Shown in pieces: positions 1-5,710 of a stretch of DNA of 5,710 nucleotides. How positions within the stretch are numbered: position 1 is the first letter of the stretch; each line of letters opens with the position of its first letter. The translations under genes and the position numbers were made by a program. The notes below the pieces were generated by a model. That model worked only from the letters and a program-made list of their open reading frames with translations. It had not been told where the DNA came from and did no database searches. The DNA is from Alphaproteobacteria bacterium (GTDB taxonomy: Bacteria > Pseudomonadota > Alphaproteobacteria > SMXP01), in the NCBI GenBank assembly GCA_028280675.1, contig JANQLI010000324.1, positions 1 to 5,710 on the forward strand. The letters are read 5' to 3'.

Positions 1-783
1 GCGCTTGGCGAGGCCACCAAATCGGTGCTTTACGTGATGGCGGATCGGAAGGTCTACACCTTCACCGTCACATGGGGGGCGGCAACCACCACCGATGACC
101 GGGAAGGCGCTGTGTGCGCTTCAAGTGATGTGCGCCCGTCACGAGAGGAGATTGAAGCGGCTCTTCCTGACTTTCTGGGGGAGATCGTTCAAAAACCACC
201 GGCCTTTTCGGCGATAAAAGTGGATGGGAAGCGGTCATACGATCTCGCGCGCCAGGGGAATGCGCCGGACCTCGCAGCCCGGACGGTGCATATAGAAAGT
301 TTGTCATTGATTGATCAGCCCTCTGAAGATGAAGCCCGGTTTCATGTGACCTGTGGAAAGGGCACATATGTGCGCTCTCTGGGCCGTGATTTAGCCCAGA
401 AATGTGGGGCATTTGGCCATATCACCGCCTTGCGCCGCACCGAGGTAGGGTCTTTTTCAGCAGCGCGTGCGATTCCCCTGGATAATCTCCTGGAGTTGGG
501 CTATATCGGCGCGTCTTGTGAGCATCTGCACCCTGTTGTGACCGCGCTGGACGACATCTCGGCCCTGGCCGTGACAGAGATAGATGCTCAACATTTGCGA
601 CATGGCCGGGCGATAGACCTGGCGCCGGAGCAAATGGCGGCCTTGGGTGGGGTGACCACCGCTTATGCTGAGATGGGATCGCATTTGATCGCCATCGGTG
701 ATGTGAAAGCGGCGACGTTTCATCCCACACGTGTTTTTAATTTACCATTGAAGGAAGAAGGTACCGATGTCGATTACTGCTGA
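1..783 (+). CDS. truB: tRNA pseudouridine(55) synthase TruB, 3' part (5' end outside window)
   Basis: TruB isomerises U55 to pseudouridine in the T-loop of tRNAs in the cytoplasm. The reading frame is open from base 1, and 260 residues are visible. The first ones, ALGEATK, match the LGEATK segment that follows the catalytic loop in E. coli TruB. About 55-60 N-terminal residues are therefore missing, and the catalytic Asp should lie about ten codons before the window edge. Visible family marks are the active-site Tyr in RKVYTF (visible residue 19, equivalent to E. coli Tyr76), the PPAFSAIKVDGKRSYDLAR segment, and KGTYVRSLGRDL with the conserved Arg (visible residue 125). The LRR motif of ITALRRTEVGSF follows. 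The last ~75 residues form the PUA-like C-terminal region ending in RVFNL. A further dozen residues (PLKEEGTDVDYC) run through the rpsO ribosome binding site and start codon. Identification is secure. The internal GTG at 25 is not the real start. Confidence 0.96.
   Translation, partial: ALGEATKSVLYVMADRKVYTFTVTWGAATTTDDREGAVCASSDVRPSREEIEAALPDFLGEIVQKPPAFSAIKVDGKRSYDLARQGNAPDLAARTVHIESLSLIDQPSEDEARFHVTCGKGTYVRSLGRDLAQKCGAFGHITALRRTEVGSFSAARAIPLDNLLELGYIGASCEHLHPVVTALDDISALAVTEIDAQHLRHGRAIDLAPEQMAALGGVTTAYAEMGSHLIAIGDVKAATFHPTRVFNLPLKEEGTDVDYC
751..761 (+). promoter_or_regulatory. Shine-Dalgarno region of rpsO, inside truB
   Basis: The purine-rich stretch AAGGAAGAAGG ends 5 bases before the rpsO ATG at 767. 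It lies wholly inside the truB reading frame, so ribosomes finishing truB pass over it. This supports the rpsO start and suggests translational coupling. Confidence 0.75.
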
Positions 784-1036
784 ACGTAAGCAAGAATTGA
801 TCAATGAATATTCTAAAGGAAGCAACGATACAGGATCTCCTGAAGTTCAAGTCGCTATCCTGACCGAACGGATCAACAATCTCACCGAGCATTTTAAATC
901 GCACAAAAAAGACAATCACTCCCGCCGTGGGCTGTTGATGCTTGTCTCAAAGCGTCGTCGTTTGCTCGATTATCTCAAAGCTAAAGAAGATGCCCGCTAT
1001 CAAGATTTGATTAAGCGGCTTGGTATTCGTCGCTAA
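767..1036 (+). CDS. rpsO: 30S ribosomal protein S15
   Basis: S15 is a primary binding protein of the 16S rRNA central domain. It nucleates platform assembly ahead of S6 and S18 and contributes to a bridge with the 50S subunit. The 89-residue product has the standard S15 length. It carries the conserved DTGSPEVQVAILTERINNL segment (about residues 21-39), the rRNA-contacting H42 and the HKKDNHSRRGLL segment (46-57, with D49), and the basic tail KRLGIRR. The start is fixed by the AAGGAAGAAGG ribosome binding site and by the usual MSIT N-terminus. Its first 17 bases overlap the end of truB, so it probably depends on truB translation or at least shares its message. In E. coli S15 represses its own translation through a pseudoknot at its start. 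I cannot tell whether that holds here, and the overlap with truB makes a different leader structure likely. Confidence 0.98.
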   Translation: MSITAERKQELINEYSKGSNDTGSPEVQVAILTERINNLTEHFKSHKKDNHSRRGLLMLVSKRRRLLDYLKAKEDARYQDLIKRLGIRR

Positions 1037-1070
1037 GTCTTTGGACGCGCGTCGACCAAAACCACACCCT

Positions 1071-1105
1071 TCATTCATGCCGCAAGTATTTGGCCGCATG
1101 AATGA
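1071..1105 (+). promoter_or_regulatory. Stem-loop in the rpsO-pnp spacer, possible RNase processing or attenuation site
   Basis: TCATTCATGC (1071-1080) is perfectly complementary to GCATGAATGA (1096-1105), giving a 10-bp stem with a 15-base loop. No T-run follows the right arm, so it does not look like a simple intrinsic terminator. Its place in the pnp leader matches where enterobacteria have the RNase III site used in PNPase autoregulation, but the sequences are not obviously related. The arms are directly visible; the function is inferred. Confidence 0.5.
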
Positions 1106-1215
1106 TTGATTATGCCTGTGAGTAGGGCGTCTTAACTCATCACGGCATTGCAGTTTGTACACAAGTTTAAAGGCGCAGAATACGTGCAGTGGCAATGGGG
1201 CTGCTGCAAAGATTT

Positions 1216-1220
1216 AAGGA
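1216..1220 (+). promoter_or_regulatory. Ribosome binding site that sets the pnp start
   Basis: AAGGA sits 7 bases before the ATG at 1228. The in-frame upstream ATG at 1189 has no comparable site and would add 13 residues not expected in the family. Confidence 0.75.
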
Positions 1221-1227
1221 AAAACGT

Positions 1228-3372
1228 ATGTTTGATATTCATCGGAAGACCATTACCTGGGGTGATCGCGAGCTGACACTCGAAACAGGCCGTATCGCGC
1301 GCCAAGCAGGCGCGTCTGTCATTGCCACATATGGCGAAACAACGGTTATGGCAAATGTCACAGCCGCCAAAGACCCAAAACCCGGTTTGGATTTCTTCCC
1401 CCTGACCGTAAACTATCAAGAGAAGACCTATGCCGCTGGTAAAATTCCTGGCGGTTTTTTTAAACGCGAAGGCCGCCCCACAGAAAAAGAAACCCTTGTG
1501 TCGCGTCTGATTGACCGGCCCATTCGTCCTCTTTTTCCAAAAGGTTTTAAAAACGAAACCCAAGTTATCGCAACCGTTCTGAGCCATGACATGGAAAACG
1601 ATCCGGATATTGTGGCCATGGCCGCGGTCTCTGCCGCGTTAACCCTGTCGGGCATTCCCTTTATGGGGCCGATTGGGGCCGCCCGCGTCGGTTATGTGGA
1701 TGGCGCCTATGTCCTCAACCCGCAAATCGATGAGATGGGGGAAAGCGCTCTCGATCTCGTTGTCGCCGGCACGACGGATGCGGTGTTGATGGTGGAATCG
1801 GAAGCGCAAGAGCTTTCGGAAGACGTGATGCTGGGCGCTGTGATGTATGGTCACCAGCAAATGCAAGCTGTGATCGATGGCATTATTGACCTGGCGGAAG
1901 CGGCGGCGAATGAGCCATGGGACTTTGTGCCACCGGATCATTCCGAGCATGAAGATAAAGTGCGCAGCATTGCGGAAGACGATCTCCGTGCCGCGTATAA
2001 TGAACCGGTCAAGCAAGCGCGCCAAGACAAAGTGTCTGAGGTGAAGCAACGTGTCATGGAAGAGCTCGGCGGAGACGATGAAACGGCTGTCGATGCCCAG
2101 GTTCTCGGCGGCCTTTTCAAAGGGCTAGAGAGCGATATTGTGCGCAACAATATTCTCGACACTAAATCGCGCATTGATGGCCGTGACCTTGAAACGGTGC
2201 GCCCTATTGTTGCGGAAGTGGGCGTATTGCCACGTGCGCACGGCACGGCCTTGTTCACCCGCGGTGAAACGCAAGCCCTTGCGGTTGCGACATTGGGTAC
2301 AGGCGATGATGAGCAATTCATCGATGCGCTTGAAGGGACGTATAAAGAGCATTTCATGCTGCATTATAACTTCCCGCCATACTCTGTTGGCGAAGTCGGC
2401 CGTGTCGGGTTTACCGGACGCCGTGAAATTGGTCATGGGAAATTAGCATGGCGTGCGATCCGTGCTGTGCTGCCAAGCAAAGAAGAGTTCCCCTACACCA
2501 TGCGTGTGGTCTCGGAAATTACTGAGTCAAACGGATCGTCTTCCATGGCGACTGTGTGCGGCACATCACTTGCCTTGATGGATGCAGGTGTTCCTGTGAC
2601 GCGCCCTGTTGCCGGTATTGCCATGGGTCTCATTAAAGAAGGGGACCGTTTTGCAGTTCTCTCAGACATCCTTGGCGATGAAGATCACCTTGGGGATATG
2701 GACTTTAAAGTGGCCGGGTCGGATCAAGGTATCACCTCATTGCAGATGGATATTAAGATCACCGGCATCACCGAAGAAATTATGCAGGTCGCGCTTGATC
2801 AAGCCAAAGGCGGCCGTCTGCATATTTTGGGTGAGATGGCTAAAGCGCTCACAGAAGCCCGTGATGAGGTGGGCGAGTTTGCGCCGCGGATCGAAACCAT
2901 GACCATTCCGGTTGATAAAATTCGCGAAGTGATTGGCCAAGGCGGCAAGGTGATCCGTGAGATCGTGGAGACCACGGGGGCGAAGATCAACATCGAAGAC
3001 GATGGCACGATCAAAATTGCCTCCAGCAATGCGGCTGAAATTGAAGCCGCAACCAAATGGATCCACACCATTGTGGCTGAGCCGGAGGTTGGCGAAATTT
3101 ATGACGGCAAGGTTGTGAAGGTTGTTGACTTCGGCGCCTTTGTGAATTTCTTCGGCCCGCGCGATGGCTTGGTGCATACCTCCCAGCTCGCGCCGCACCG
3201 GGTCAAGCAAGTCTCCGATATTGTTAATGAGGGCGATGAGGTGAAGGTCAAGCTTCTCGGGTTTGATGATCGCGGCAAGGTGCGCCTCTCCATGAAAGTG
3301 GTTGATCAGGAAACCGGCGAGGAAATCGATCCCAATGCAGACAAAGGTGAGAAAAATGACGAGGACGACTAA
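1228..3372 (+). CDS. pnp: Polynucleotide phosphorylase (polyribonucleotide nucleotidyltransferase)
   Basis: PNPase degrades RNA 3' to 5' by phosphorolysis and can add tails in reverse. It is a ring-shaped trimer in the cytoplasm and often a partner of RNase E in the degradosome. The product is 714 residues, the usual length. Order of parts: a first RNase PH-like domain with GGFFKREGRP (75-84) and DRPIRPLFP (96-104), then an alpha-helical linker. A second RNase PH domain starts near SRIDGRD (314-320), with RAHGTALFTRGETQ (336-349), the phosphate-binding SNGSSSMA (434-441) and catalytic D486, D492 and K494, the same numbers as in E. coli. A KH domain follows with the loop IGQGGK (569-574), then an S1 domain (about 621-690) and a short acidic tail. 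The start at 1228 gives the typical MFDIHRK N-terminus and has an AAGGA ribosome binding site. The gene follows rpsO after a leader with a stem-loop and is closed by a strong terminator. Confidence 0.98.
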   Translation: MFDIHRKTITWGDRELTLETGRIARQAGASVIATYGETTVMANVTAAKDPKPGLDFFPLTVNYQEKTYAAGKIPGGFFKREGRPTEKETLVSRLIDRPIRPLFPKGFKNETQVIATVLSHDMENDPDIVAMAAVSAALTLSGIPFMGPIGAARVGYVDGAYVLNPQIDEMGESALDLVVAGTTDAVLMVESEAQELSEDVMLGAVMYGHQQMQAVIDGIIDLAEAAANEPWDFVPPDHSEHEDKVRSIAEDDLRAAYNEPVKQARQDKVSEVKQRVMEELGGDDETAVDAQVLGGLFKGLESDIVRNNILDTKSRIDGRDLETVRPIVAEVGVLPRAHGTALFTRGETQALAVATLGTGDDEQFIDALEGTYKEHFMLHYNFPPYSVGEVGRVGFTGRREIGHGKLAWRAIRAVLPSKEEFPYTMRVVSEITESNGSSSMATVCGTSLALMDAGVPVTRPVAGIAMGLIKEGDRFAVLSDILGDEDHLGDMDFKVAGSDQGITSLQMDIKITGITEEIMQVALDQAKGGRLHILGEMAKALTEARDEVGEFAPRIETMTIPVDKIREVIGQGGKVIREIVETTGAKINIEDDGTIKIASSNAAEIEAATKWIHTIVAEPEVGEIYDGKVVKVVDFGAFVNFFGPRDGLVHTSQLAPHRVKQVSDIVNEGDEVKVKLLGFDDRGKVRLSMKVVDQETGEEIDPNADKGEKNDEDD

Positions 3373-3399
3373 AGTGCTCCTTATCTCATAAAAGCTTAG

Positions 3400-3433
3400 A
3401 AAAGCGGCCTTTCGAGGCCGCTTTTTTGTTTTT
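3400..3433 (+). terminator. Rho-independent terminator after pnp
   Basis: The arms AAAAGCGGCCT (3400-3410) and AGGCCGCTTTT (3415-3425) form an 11-bp perfect stem closed by a TTCG tetraloop. A T-rich tract (six Ts, a G, five Ts) runs to 3433. It starts 27 bases after the pnp stop and should insulate the following toxin-antitoxin operon from pnp transcription. Confidence 0.93.
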
Positions 3434-3453
3434 CAGGGTTTAATGAAGCAACC

Positions 3454-3482
3454 TTGACAAAGTTAGCTAAGTCGACTAAGTT
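3454..3482 (+). promoter_or_regulatory. Candidate sigma70-type promoter of the toxin-antitoxin operon
   Basis: A perfect TTGACA -35 box (3454-3459) is followed, after a 17-base spacer, by TAAGTT (3477-3482), a weaker -10 match (3 of 6). It sits 21 bases after the pnp terminator and about 25 bases before the antitoxin start, as expected for a self-standing operon. The -10 position falls inside the repeated CTAAGT elements, so repressor binding there would block RNA polymerase. The exact -10 box is uncertain. Confidence 0.5.
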
Positions 3483-3496
3483 TAGTCTAGCTAAGT
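3463..3496 (+). promoter_or_regulatory. Candidate autoregulatory operator: repeated TAGCTAAGT and palindromes
   Basis: Within 34 bases there is the 8-bp palindrome TTAGCTAA (3463-3470) and the inverted repeat GACTAA-GT-TTAGTC (3474-3487). A 9-bp direct repeat TAGCTAAGT occurs at 3464-3472 and 3488-3496, 24 bases apart. The core CTAAGT occurs three times (3467, 3476, 3491). The cluster covers the presumed -10 box and runs up to the ribosome binding site. Phd/YefM and VapB antitoxins are known to repress their own operons by binding short palindromes at this position, with the toxin as co-repressor. The repeats are seen directly; binding by this antitoxin is inferred. Confidence 0.6.
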
Positions 3497-3507
3497 AAGG
3501 TGGCGAT

Positions 3508-3783
3508 ATGACCAAAATTGTTAATATGCATGAAGCCAAGACCCATCTCTCGCGCCTCGTGGAACAGGTGCTTGAGGGGGAAGAGATCATTCTCGCCAAG
3601 GCGGGAAAACCATTGGTGCGTCTCACGACCCTTCCCGAACAAGGCGGGCTTGAGGGGCGCGGTGCCTTGCGTAAAGCTATAAAAAACCCAGCTCAGATCT
3701 CAGGTGTTGAGTCCTTGTTCGAGCCAATGTCCGCCGAAGAATTGGCGGAGTGGTACGACAACCCTATTGAGCCGGATGTATGA
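3508..3783 (+). CDS. Type II antitoxin, Phd/YefM (prevent-host-death) family
   Basis: This is a likely antitoxin that neutralises the PIN ribonuclease encoded next and represses their shared promoter. The 91-residue product is normal for the family. Residues 1-45 (VNMHEAKTHLSRLVEQVLEGEEIILAKAGKPLVRL) match the N-terminal Phd/YefM fold: a strand, a helix with the HEAKTHLS signature, and the E-E-I-I-L-A-K-A-G-K-P strand-turn that ends the dimerising DNA-binding domain. The C-terminal half is lower in conservation and acidic (SAEELAEWYDNPIEPDV), as expected for the disordered arm that wraps the toxin. The start is supported by TAAGG/AGGTGG at 3496-3502. Its TGA overlaps the toxin ATG, giving coupled translation with the antitoxin first. 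Calling it VapB would be loose, because VapB proper has an AbrB or ribbon-helix-helix fold. The family call is strong; the function is inferred from family and context. Confidence 0.9.
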   Translation: MTKIVNMHEAKTHLSRLVEQVLEGEEIILAKAGKPLVRLTTLPEQGGLEGRGALRKAIKNPAQISGVESLFEPMSAEELAEWYDNPIEPDV

Positions 3784-4169
3784 GCATGAACCTTTTGCTC
3801 GATACGCAAGTTGTGCTGTGGTGGTTTTTGGATTCGCCGCGTCTGACCAAACCCGCCATCGACATTTTAGAGAAACCGGGAAACACGTTTTTCATCAGCG
3901 CTGCCAGTCTATGGGAAATTTGGATTAAGCATGCGAAACATGCATTTCCGTTTGATGCTGACGCGTTAGAAAACGCCATTGCCATGTCCGGCATGACGGA
4001 GCTTGTGGTGAACGGTGCGCATGCGCGCGCCGCCGCCGAACTCCCGCGCCATCATGCTGATCCGTTTGATCGTATGCTTGTCGCGCAAGCGCGCGTTGAA
4101 GAGTTGGACCTTGTTACATACGATAAAGCCCTGAAGCCCTATGGGGTGCCCGTGCTGCGCAGAAAATAA
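3780..4169 (+). CDS. PIN-domain ribonuclease toxin (VapC-like)
   Basis: This is probably a Mg-dependent endoribonuclease toxin held inactive by the Phd-type antitoxin upstream. Known VapC toxins cut tRNA or rRNA, and the target of this one cannot be read from the sequence. The product has 129 residues, a single PIN domain. The acidic active-site set is visible: D8 in LLLDTQVVLWW, E46 in SLWEIWIKH, D94/D97 in HHADPFDRMLVAQA, and D115 in LVTYDKAL. No signature residue is missing, so it looks intact. The arrangement DT.V.LWW...HHADPFDRMLVAQA resembles the PIN group usually paired with Phd/YefM antitoxins. The ATG at 3780 overlaps the antitoxin stop as ATGA. A second ATG two codons later (3786, giving MNLLLDT) is equally typical, so the true start may be 6 bases downstream. 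Its stop lies 26 bases from the fabB stop on the other strand. Confidence 0.91.
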   Translation: MSMNLLLDTQVVLWWFLDSPRLTKPAIDILEKPGNTFFISAASLWEIWIKHAKHAFPFDADALENAIAMSGMTELVVNGAHARAAAELPRHHADPFDRMLVAQARVEELDLVTYDKALKPYGVPVLRRK

Positions 4170-4195
4170 AAGATGTTAAAATATAAAGACGTTTT

Positions 4196-5413
4196 TTAAG
4201 CCGTGGGCTTTTGGAAGGTCAGCGTCGCGTTGGTGCCGCCAAAGCCAAAGCTGTTGGTCATCACCGTGCGCAAGCCTGCGTTATCGATGCGCTCTTGCAC
4301 GATGTTCATGTCGGCGGCTTCCGGGTCCATGGTGTCGATATTGGCGGACGCAGTAATGAAATCATTGTCCAGCATCAACAAAGTATAAATCGCTTCGTGC
4401 ACGCCGGTGGCCCCTTGGCTGTGCCCAGTGAGGGATTTTGTTGAGCTTAAAGGCGGGGCCTTGTCGCCAAACACATCGCGGATGCCTTGCAGCTCCATCG
4501 TGTCGCCAACCGGAGTCGAGGTGCCGTGCGTGTTCAAATAATCAACCGGGCCCTCCACACCTTCAAGGGCGAGTTGCATACAGCGGGCCGCGCCTTCCCC
4601 GGAGGGGGCGACCATATCGGCGCCATCGGATGTGGCGCCATAGCCAACCAGTTCGGCATAGATTTTTGCGCCGCGCGCTTTGGCGTGTTCCAGCTCTTCA
4701 AGCACCACAATGCCCCCCCCGGCTGAAATGACAAAGCCATCCCGGTCCGCGTCATAGGCGCGCGATGCTTTTTGCGGGGTGTCGTTATATTTCGAGGACA
4801 ATGCGCCCATGGCGTCGAACATCACGGTCAATGTCCAATCGGACTCTTCGCCGCCCCCTGCCAGCATGACATCTTGTTTGCCCCATTGGATTTGTTCGGC
4901 CGCGGCGCCAATGCAATGGGCGCTGGTCGCGCAAGCCGAACTGATCGAATAATTCACCCCGCGAATTTTGAGTTGGGTCGCAAGGTTGGCGGAGACGGAA
5001 CTGGTCATGCCGCGCGGCACCATATAGGGTCCGACTTTGCGCGGCCCTTTTTCGCGCGTCGTGTCCACGGCCCACATCACGTTGCTGGTGGACGGCCCGC
5101 CAGACCCCGCCACAAGACCAGTGCGGTCATGGGAAACAACGCTTGCATCTAAGCCAGCATCTTGAATGGCTTGCTGGGCCGCAACATAAGCATAGGCCGC
5201 TGCGTCGCCCATAAAGCGGCGCGCTTTGCGGTCAACAAGAGAATCCAAATCCGCAGTGACAGAGCCATAAACATGCGAGCGGAATCCCATCTCCGCATAG
5301 GTAGAATTGAATTCAATACCGGACGTGCCCTCACGTAATGAGGCAATGACTTCCTGTGTGTTGTTTCCAATCGAGGAAACAATTCCCATGCCTGTCACAA
5401 CTACTCGGCGCAT
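4196..5413 (-). CDS. fabB: 3-oxoacyl-[acyl-carrier-protein] synthase I (KAS I)
   Basis: FabB condenses malonyl-ACP with acyl-ACP in type II fatty acid synthesis. It is needed to elongate the cis-3-decenoyl-ACP made by FabA, giving unsaturated fatty acids. The 405-residue product matches the E. coli length (406). The thiolase-fold Cys-His-His triad is complete: C161 in SISSACATSAHC, H296 in NTHGTSTPVGD and H331 in KSLTGHSQGATG, with K326 nearby. The gating motif NSFGFGG is at 387-393. The N-terminus MRRVVVTGMGIVSSIG is standard. The start is supported by GAGGT at 5419-5423 (read on the - strand), 5 bases before the ATG. The fabA stop lies 12 bases upstream, so the two genes share a message and the fabB ribosome binding site directly follows the fabA stop. 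FabB is preferred over FabF because of the SSACATSAHCIG and HSQGATGVHE signatures and the fabA neighbour. Confidence 0.97.
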   Translation of the reverse strand: MRRVVVTGMGIVSSIGNNTQEVIASLREGTSGIEFNSTYAEMGFRSHVYGSVTADLDSLVDRKARRFMGDAAAYAYVAAQQAIQDAGLDASVVSHDRTGLVAGSGGPSTSNVMWAVDTTREKGPRKVGPYMVPRGMTSSVSANLATQLKIRGVNYSISSACATSAHCIGAAAEQIQWGKQDVMLAGGGEESDWTLTVMFDAMGALSSKYNDTPQKASRAYDADRDGFVISAGGGIVVLEELEHAKARGAKIYAELVGYGATSDGADMVAPSGEGAARCMQLALEGVEGPVDYLNTHGTSTPVGDTMELQGIRDVFGDKAPPLSSTKSLTGHSQGATGVHEAIYTLLMLDNDFITASANIDTMDPEAADMNIVQERIDNAGLRTVMTNSFGFGGTNATLTFQKPTA

Positions 5414-5425
5414 TCCTGACCTCTT

Positions 5426-5710
5426 CTATGTATTTTGAGCTTCTAATTCTTCAGGGGTAAACATACCAACTTTCAGATCTTTCGCCGTATATATTGTACG
5501 CCCGTCCACCTCCATGCTGCCATCGGCGATGCCCATGGTGAGACGGCCTTTGATGATCCGCCGGATGTCGATATGATAGCTGACCAGCTTTGCGTGCGGC
5601 ATGACTTGACCGGTGAATTTGACCACGCCCGCCCCCAACGCGCGCCCGCGGCCGGTGCATCCGGCCCATGCCATCTGAAAGCCAACCAATTGCCACAAGG
5701 CGTCCAGTCC
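5426..5710 (-). CDS. fabA: 3-hydroxydecanoyl-ACP dehydratase/isomerase FabA, 3' part (5' end outside window)
   Basis: FabA dehydrates 3-hydroxydecanoyl-ACP and isomerises trans-2- to cis-3-decenoyl-ACP, the branch point to unsaturated fatty acids. The last 94 residues are visible, roughly half the protein. The first ones, GLDALWQLVGF, match the E. coli GLDAMWQLVGF segment, so the catalytic Asp (Asp84 in E. coli) is at 5702-5704. The catalytic His, 14 residues earlier, lies beyond the window. The following ALGAGVVKFTGQVMPHAK, RLTMGIADG, VDGRTIYTAKDLKVG order is diagnostic of FabA and differs from FabZ. The tail (MFTPEELEAQNT) differs in sequence from the E. coli end. It lies upstream of fabB with a 12-base gap, and its promoter is outside the window. 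In many alphaproteobacteria irr lies next to fabA; that cannot be checked here. Confidence 0.95.
   Translation of the reverse strand, partial: GLDALWQLVGFQMAWAGCTGRGRALGAGVVKFTGQVMPHAKLVSYHIDIRRIIKGRLTMGIADGSMEVDGRTIYTAKDLKVGMFTPEELEAQNT

Larger units (their letters stand above)
1037..1227 (+). other. rpsO-pnp intergenic region / pnp leader
   Basis: These 191 bases lie between the rpsO stop and the pnp start and contain no convincing coding sequence. They hold a perfect 10-bp palindrome GACGCGCGTC at 1044-1053 just after rpsO, the stem-loop at 1071-1105 listed separately, and the pnp ribosome binding site. In E. coli the same interval carries the rpsO terminator, a second pnp promoter and an RNase III-cleaved hairpin through which PNPase controls its own synthesis. 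An equivalent role here is inference from position. I saw no promoter close to consensus. Confidence 0.6.

Noticed and set aside
68..412. Long open frames opposite truB, such as a 114-residue frame on the - strand.
   Set aside because: They lie antisense to a well-conserved gene, have no family resemblance I recognise and no ribosome binding site. They are shadow frames.
1155..1183. TTGTAC-17 bases-GAATAC as a pnp promoter.
   Set aside because: Only 3 of 6 and 2 of 6 matches to consensus, too weak to call in a 191-base spacer.
1189..1227. In-frame upstream ATG that would extend PNPase by 13 residues (MAMGLLQRFKEKR).
   Set aside because: PNPases of this group start MFDIHRK, and the AAGGA ribosome binding site is correctly spaced only for the ATG at 1228.
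1639..2357. Two overlapping - strand frames of about 136-139 residues inside pnp.
   Set aside because: They are fully antisense to PNPase coding sequence, with low-complexity Ser/Arg- or His-rich translations typical of shadow frames.
3373..3507. Possible insertion-sequence remnants or attachment site between pnp and the toxin-antitoxin operon.
   Set aside because: The segment is fully accounted for by the terminator, promoter and operator. No terminal inverted repeats or target duplications were seen around the cassette.
4198..4210. Small hairpin AAGCC-GTG-GGCTT at the fabB 3' end as a terminator for the toxin operon.
   Set aside because: The stem is only 5 bp, it lies in fabB coding sequence, and only four Ts (4209-4212, partly in the stem) accompany it.
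4772..5152. A 126-residue + strand frame opposite fabB.
   Set aside because: It is antisense to the active-site region of FabB, which is intact, and its Gly/Arg/His-rich composition reflects the complementary strand.

Overview
The window looks like a chromosomal, mostly housekeeping segment of an alphaproteobacterium with moderate GC content. Three things point there: the gene order truB-rpsO-pnp, the close match of each product to alphaproteobacterial forms (for example the PNPase N-terminus MFDIHRK), and a fabA-fabB pair converging on pnp. As I recall, rhizobia such as Sinorhizobium carry truB-rpsO-pnp facing fabI-fabB-fabA-irr. I cannot name the genus from sequence alone.

Layout, left to right. 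On the + strand are the 3' part of truB (tRNA pseudouridine-55 synthase; the start lies outside the window), rpsO (ribosomal protein S15, overlapping the truB end by 17 bases) and pnp (polynucleotide phosphorylase). A 191-base leader with a 10-bp stem-loop separates rpsO from pnp. A strong intrinsic terminator follows pnp at about 3400-3433. Next, still on the + strand, is a compact two-gene toxin-antitoxin operon: a Phd/YefM-type antitoxin and a PIN-domain (VapC-like) ribonuclease that overlap by 4 bases (ATGA). In front of it are a TTGACA-type promoter and a cluster of CTAAGT/TAGCTA repeats and palindromes that is a good candidate autoregulatory operator. On the - strand, ending 26 bases from the toxin stop, is complete fabB (beta-ketoacyl-ACP synthase I). 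Beyond it is the 3' part of fabA (3-hydroxydecanoyl-ACP dehydratase/isomerase), cut by the right edge of the window.

How the genes work together. TruB, S15 and PNPase are all translation or RNA-metabolism functions and probably share transcripts, with S15 translationally coupled to TruB. FabA and FabB form the bacterial anaerobic unsaturated fatty acid branch and are translated from one message with a 12-base gap. The toxin-antitoxin pair is the only accessory element. It sits in the space between pnp and fabB, where relatives often have fabI. I found no CRISPR array, tRNA or rRNA gene, insertion sequence, or plausible new defence or biosynthetic system.
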